Origin: Microbacterium sp. p3-SID336
Lineage (GTDB): Bacteria > Actinomycetota > Actinomycetes > Actinomycetales > Microbacteriaceae
NCBI RefSeq assembly: GCF_025143365.1
Contig: NZ_JALXPE010000073.1
Location: forward strand, 1 to 17,209
Direction: 5' to 3'
Length of the DNA: 17,209 nucleotides
Below the pieces are notes generated by a model, which worked only from the letters and a program-made list of their open reading frames with translations, was not told where the DNA came from and did not search any database. Both the position numbers and the translations under genes were made by a program. Within the stretch, counting starts at the first letter, position 1. Each line of letters begins with the position of its first letter. Of this stretch, positions 14,545 to 17,209 are shown one piece after another.

Positions 14545-15558
14545 TCAAGAATGCTCCTTGTCGATGGGGATGGTGCCGGTGGTGGCGGGGTGGGACGGGG
14601 TGTTGCGGGTCTTGAGCAGGCTCGCGACCGTGGCGACCGCGATGGTCGCGGCGATGAACAGCAGCGAGAACCAGATCGGGATCTCGGGGGCCCACGCGAC
14701 GCCTTCGCCGCCGTTGATGAACGGCAGCTCGTTGACGTGCAGCGCGTGGAGGACGAGCTTCACACCGATGAACGCGAGGATGACCGCGAGGCCCTGCGCG
14801 AGGTACACCAGGCGCTCCAGGAGGCCGCCGATGAGGAAGTACAGCTGGCGGAGACCCATGAGCGCGAAGGCGTTCGCGGTGAAGACGATGTACGCCTGGT
14901 CGGTGAGCCCGTAGATCGCGGGGATCGAGTCGACCGCGAAGACGAGGTCGATGAAGCCGATGGCGATGATGGTCAGCAGCATCGGCGTCACGAAGCGCTT
15001 CCCGTTCTTCACGACGGTCAGCCGGTCCTCGTTGTACTCCTCGCTGACGGGGAGGTGGCGGCGCACGAAGGTCATGAAGCGACCGTTGGCGGGGTTGCTG
15101 TCATGGTCTGCGAACGCCTGGCGGTACGCGAGGACCAGCAGCAGCGCGCCGAACACGTAGAAGATCCACGAGAAGTTCTCGATCAGCGTGGCGCCGATCG
15201 CGATGAAGATGCCGCGGAGCACCAGCGCGATCACGATGCCGATCATCAGCACCTTCTGCTGGTACTTCTTCGGCACGGCGAAGCCGCTCATCACGATGAG
15301 GAACACGAAGAGGTTGTCGATCGACAGCGCCTTCTCCGTGAGATAGCCGGCGAAGTACTCGCCGCCGTAGGTCCATCCGGAGACCACGCCGATTCCGACG
15401 CCGAACAGCAGCGCGAGGCTGATGTAGAAGATGGACCAGCGCGCGGATTCGCCGATGGTGGGCTCGTGCGGGGTGCGCACGTGCGCGAAGAACTCGTACA
15501 CGAAGAACGCGATGGTGACCGCGATCGTGATGATCCAGATCAGGGGGGTGATGTCCAA
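14545..15558 (-). CDS. TerC/Alx family membrane protein, probable Mn2+ exporter
   Basis: This 337-residue protein has about nine hydrophobic helices and both TerC signatures: YLTEKALSIDNLFVF (Glu75, Asp81, Asn82) and FIDLVFAVDSIPAIY (Asp204, Asp210). The acidic residues in these helices are the likely metal site. Members such as Alx and MeeF/MeeY export manganese; some load metal onto exoenzymes, and the name tellurite resistance is historical. The start is TTG at 15556-15558, with GGAG 6 nt upstream; no ATG or GTG is available in frame before it. A yybP-ykoY-like manganese riboswitch directly precedes the gene, supporting a role in manganese homeostasis. Confidence 0.93.
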   Translation of the reverse strand: MDITPLIWIITIAVTIAFFVYEFFAHVRTPHEPTIGESARWSIFYISLALLFGVGIGVVSGWTYGGEYFAGYLTEKALSIDNLFVFLIVMSGFAVPKKYQQKVLMIGIVIALVLRGIFIAIGATLIENFSWIFYVFGALLLVLAYRQAFADHDSNPANGRFMTFVRRHLPVSEEYNEDRLTVVKNGKRFVTPMLLTIIAIGFIDLVFAVDSIPAIYGLTDQAYIVFTANAFALMGLRQLYFLIGGLLERLVYLAQGLAVILAFIGVKLVLHALHVNELPFINGGEGVAWAPEIPIWFSLLFIAATIAVATVASLLKTRNTPSHPATTGTIPIDKEHS

Positions 15559-15592
15559 CAGGTACTCCAGACTCAGGCGTGGCAGAACAGCG

Positions 15593-15684
15593 CCAAAGTC
15601 TTCTCCATCCCTGGGCGGGACCGGTGGGCCGGGATGCGTGGCATCCGTAATGACGACCCGACCGTGTCGGAGTACTCCCCTTGG
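15593..15684 (-). ncRNA. yybP-ykoY (Mn2+) riboswitch upstream of terC
   Basis: The minus-strand RNA has the family's conserved 5' segment AAGGGGAGUA and 3' segment AAGACUUUG. CCAAGG (15679-15684) pairs with CUUUGG (15593-15598) as P1, and CUCC can pair with GGAG beyond the internal loop as P2. Inner hairpins CCGAC/GUCGG and GGAUGC/GCAUCC fill the arms. This family senses Mn2+ and very often precedes TerC-type genes. TACCCT (15692-15697) is a candidate -10, placing the RNA start next to P1. GUACUCC (15669-15675) in the aptamer exactly complements GGAGUAC (15562-15568) at the terC ribosome-binding site, suggesting translational control. Confidence 0.8.
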
Positions 15685-15691
15685 ACGTCCC

Positions 15692-15697
15692 AGGGTA
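15692..15697 (-). promoter_or_regulatory. Candidate -10 box for the terC riboswitch transcript
   Basis: TACCCT on the minus strand fits TANNNT and predicts a transcription start near 15685, immediately before the riboswitch P1 helix. No clear -35 is visible. Confidence 0.4.
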
Positions 15698-15745
15698 CGA
15701 GACGTGCATATCGGAATCCTGTGGATCAGCCGAGAACTCGTCGCC

Positions 15746-15751
15746 TAGACT
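15746..15751 (+). promoter_or_regulatory. -10 box for the aspS leader transcript
   Basis: TAGACT followed by GG matches the [T/C]AGACTGG form seen at other plus-strand genes here. It predicts an RNA start near 15758, just before the T-box stem I. No strong -35 is visible. Confidence 0.5.
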
Positions 15752-15757
15752 GGCCGT

Positions 15758-15916
15758 GGCGACCGCGGGGCGTGACGAACCCCGGCCTTCCACGGCAGGC
15801 GGTCCCCGCGCGTCCGGCGTATCGACGAGAGGCCGGCTTCTCACCGGCGAAGGTGTGGTGGCACCGCGATCTGGCCCCCGCCCACACCTCCAGGGCTTCC
15901 GCAACCTGGAGGAGAC
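15758..15916 (+). ncRNA. Translational T-box riboswitch (Asp-specific) upstream of aspS
   Basis: A short stem I (GACCG 15761-15765 with CGGTC 15800-15804, and CGGGG 15766-15770 with CCCCG 15780-15784) has loop CGUGACGAA carrying GAC, an Asp codon, at 15774-15776. A stem II-like CCGGC/GCCGG and a stem III-like GCCGG/CCGGC (15832-15848) follow; these two compete for 15832-15836. The T-box UGGCACCGCG (15859-15868) sits on helix AGGUGUGG/CCACACCU (15851-15858, 15882-15889). UGGC complements GCCA of a G73 tRNA such as tRNA-Asp. The rival sequestrator CCUCCAGG/CCUGGAGG (15887-15894, 15905-15912) buries the aspS ribosome-binding site. Uncharged tRNA should favour translation. The motifs and pairings are seen; function is inferred. 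Confidence 0.8.
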
Positions 15917-17209
15917 ATGAGATCACCCGACCCCGCCCGCACTCTCGCGGCGGAACTCGCCCACACCGCCCCCGGCAAGATCGTCGTGCTGTACGGCCAC
16001 GTGCACCGACGTCGCGCGCTCGCCACTGTGGCCTTCCTGATCCTGCGCGACCGATCGGGCCTGGCCCAGGTCGTGCTGCGGCAGGACGAGCTCCCGGCCG
16101 AGGGCCTGCCGCCCGAGGAGACCGTGGTCCGCATCACCGGCACGGTGTCCGCCAACCCGCAGGCTCCGGGCGGGGTGGAGGTCGCGACGCCGCAGATCGA
16201 GTTGCTCTCCGACCCCGCGCACACGCCGGTGGTCGACCTGTGGCGACCGACGCTGGACGCGACCCTGCCGACGGTGCTCGACCATGCGCCGGTCACCTGG
16301 CGCCATCCGGCCCGCCGGGCCACCTGGCAGCTGGCGGCGGCGAGCCTGCGGGCCTTCCGGCGCACGCTCGACACGGCCGGCTTCACCGAGGTGCAGACGC
16401 CGAAGATCGTCGACACCGTGACCGAGTCGGGCGCGAACGTGTTCCCGGTCGACTACTTCGGCACCACGGCCTATCTGGCGCAGAGCCCGCAGTTCTACAA
16501 GCAGCAGCTGGTCGGGGTGTTCGAGCGGGTGTACGAGGTCGGGCCGGTGTTCCGCGCCGAGCCGCATGACACCGTGCGACACCTCTCCGAGTACGTCTCG
16601 CTCGACGTGGAGCTCGGGTTCATACGGGACCACCGCGACGTGCTGACGCTGCTGGGCGAGGTGCTGCGGGCGATGCTCGACGGCATCCGCACCGAGGCCG
16701 CCGATGCGGTGGCGCTGCTGGACACACCGCTGCCGACGATCCCGGAGGAGATCCCCGTCGTGCACTTCCAGGACGCCCTGCGTCTGGTCGGGGCGCCTGC
16801 GGAGGAGCCGGACCTCGCGCCCGCGCATGAGCGCGCTCTCGGCGCGTGGGCGCTGGAGGAGTTCGGCAGCGACGTGCTGGCGGTGGAGGGCTACCCGATG
16901 CGCAAGCGGCCGTTCTACACGCACCCCCAACCGGACGACGAACGGTGGAGCAACAGCTTCGACCTGCTGTTCCGGGGTTTGGAGCTGGTCACGGGCGGGC
17001 AGCGGCGACACCGGCACGCCGAGCTGGTCGCGGCCATCGAGGCGCGCGGCGAGTCCCCCTCGGCCTACGCGTCCTACCTGGAGGCGTTCGCGCACGGGAT
17101 GCCACCGCACGGCGGGTTCGCGATCGGACTGGAGCGGTGGATCGGCCGTCTGACAGAGGCTGCCAACATCCGTGAGGTCACGCTGTTCCCCCGGGACCTG
17201 CACCGCCTG
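15917..17209 (+). CDS. aspS: Aspartyl-tRNA synthetase, archaeal/non-discriminating type (3' end beyond window)
   Basis: The reading frame is open for 431 codons to the window edge and ends in LFPRDLHRL, so only a few C-terminal residues are missing. An N-terminal OB-fold anticodon-binding domain (about 18-105) is followed by the class II catalytic core: motif 1 around GFTEVQTPKIV, TESGANVFPVDYF, AYLAQSPQFYKQ (186-196), motif 2 FRAEPHDTVRHLSEY (212-226) and motif 3 GGFAIGLERWIGRLT (Arg407). This short form lacks the bacterial GAD insertion and matches the AspRS2/archaeal group, which often also charges tRNA-Asn for later amidation by GatCAB. Non-discriminating behaviour is an inference. GGAGGA lies just before the ATG and is part of the T-box sequestrator. 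Confidence 0.93.
   Translation, partial: MRSPDPARTLAAELAHTAPGKIVVLYGHVHRRRALATVAFLILRDRSGLAQVVLRQDELPAEGLPPEETVVRITGTVSANPQAPGGVEVATPQIELLSDPAHTPVVDLWRPTLDATLPTVLDHAPVTWRHPARRATWQLAAASLRAFRRTLDTAGFTEVQTPKIVDTVTESGANVFPVDYFGTTAYLAQSPQFYKQQLVGVFERVYEVGPVFRAEPHDTVRHLSEYVSLDVELGFIRDHRDVLTLLGEVLRAMLDGIRTEAADAVALLDTPLPTIPEEIPVVHFQDALRLVGAPAEEPDLAPAHERALGAWALEEFGSDVLAVEGYPMRKRPFYTHPQPDDERWSNSFDLLFRGLELVTGGQRRHRHAELVAAIEARGESPSAYASYLEAFAHGMPPHGGFAIGLERWIGRLTEAANIREVTLFPRDLHRL

Noticed and set aside
15573..15608. 11-codon ORF (MEKTLALFCHA) upstream of terC as a leader peptide
   Set aside because: It coincides with the 3' conserved part and P1 strand of the manganese riboswitch, which explains the sequence better, and it has no properly spaced ribosome-binding site.
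14278..16569. 763-codon plus-strand ORF across terC, the riboswitches and aspS
   Set aside because: It runs antisense to terC and out of frame with aspS, both of which have clear family motifs; it is a GC-driven open frame.
1..17209. CRISPR arrays, tRNA or rRNA genes, insertion sequences, attachment sites
   Set aside because: No spaced direct repeats, cloverleaf-like segments, transposase or integrase motifs, or terminal inverted repeats were seen on either strand.

Overview
The window is dense, GC-rich coding DNA typical of a chromosomal segment from a high-GC actinobacterium. A member of the Microbacteriaceae, probably Microbacterium, is the best fit. The reasons are strong G/C third-position bias, actinobacterial -10 boxes (TANNNT or [T/C]AGACTGG), several apparently leaderless genes, a DtxR/IdeR-type iron box, an Erm-type methyltransferase and an archaeal-type aspartyl-tRNA synthetase. 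I saw no insertion sequence, phage gene, CRISPR array, tRNA or rRNA. The organism is inferred from style and not proven.

Layout. 1-1893: iron uptake, with a siderophore-binding lipoprotein (-) divergent from a siderophore-interacting reductase (+) around one iron box. 1925-2815: a VOC protein and a small membrane-anchored protein with 11-residue repeats. 2858-5720 (-): an M20 peptidase upstream of an MFS exporter. 5859-7111 (+): an NAD(P)-binding SDR/NmrA-like protein and a PhnB-like VOC protein, closed by a strong hairpin. 7175-8578 (-): threonine synthase. 8651-11449 (-): a histidine kinase, a response regulator, a putative leader peptide and an Erm 23S rRNA methyltransferase, all in one direction. 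11605-13143 (+): a small multidrug-export family membrane protein and an arginase-family protein. 13164-15558 (-): a CNNM/HlyC-type membrane protein and a TerC-family metal exporter. 15917-end (+): aspartyl-tRNA synthetase, cut by the window edge.

The most interesting content is regulatory RNA. The 358-nt gap between terC and aspS appears to hold two divergent riboswitches. The minus-strand one looks like a yybP-ykoY (Mn2+) riboswitch for terC, and its aptamer contains an exact complement of the terC Shine-Dalgarno region. The plus-strand one looks like a translational T-box for aspS: a GAC (Asp) triplet in a short stem I loop, a T-box UGGCACCGCG whose UGGC matches the GCCA end of tRNA-Asp, and mutually exclusive antisequestrator and sequestrator hairpins, the latter burying the aspS ribosome-binding site. 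A third system precedes erm. It is a 21-25 codon leader ending in an Arg-Asp-Arg (+X+) motif, followed by overlapping inverted repeats, the last of which covers the erm ribosome-binding site. This suggests macrolide-responsive attenuation, although the pairing logic is not the simple ermC one.
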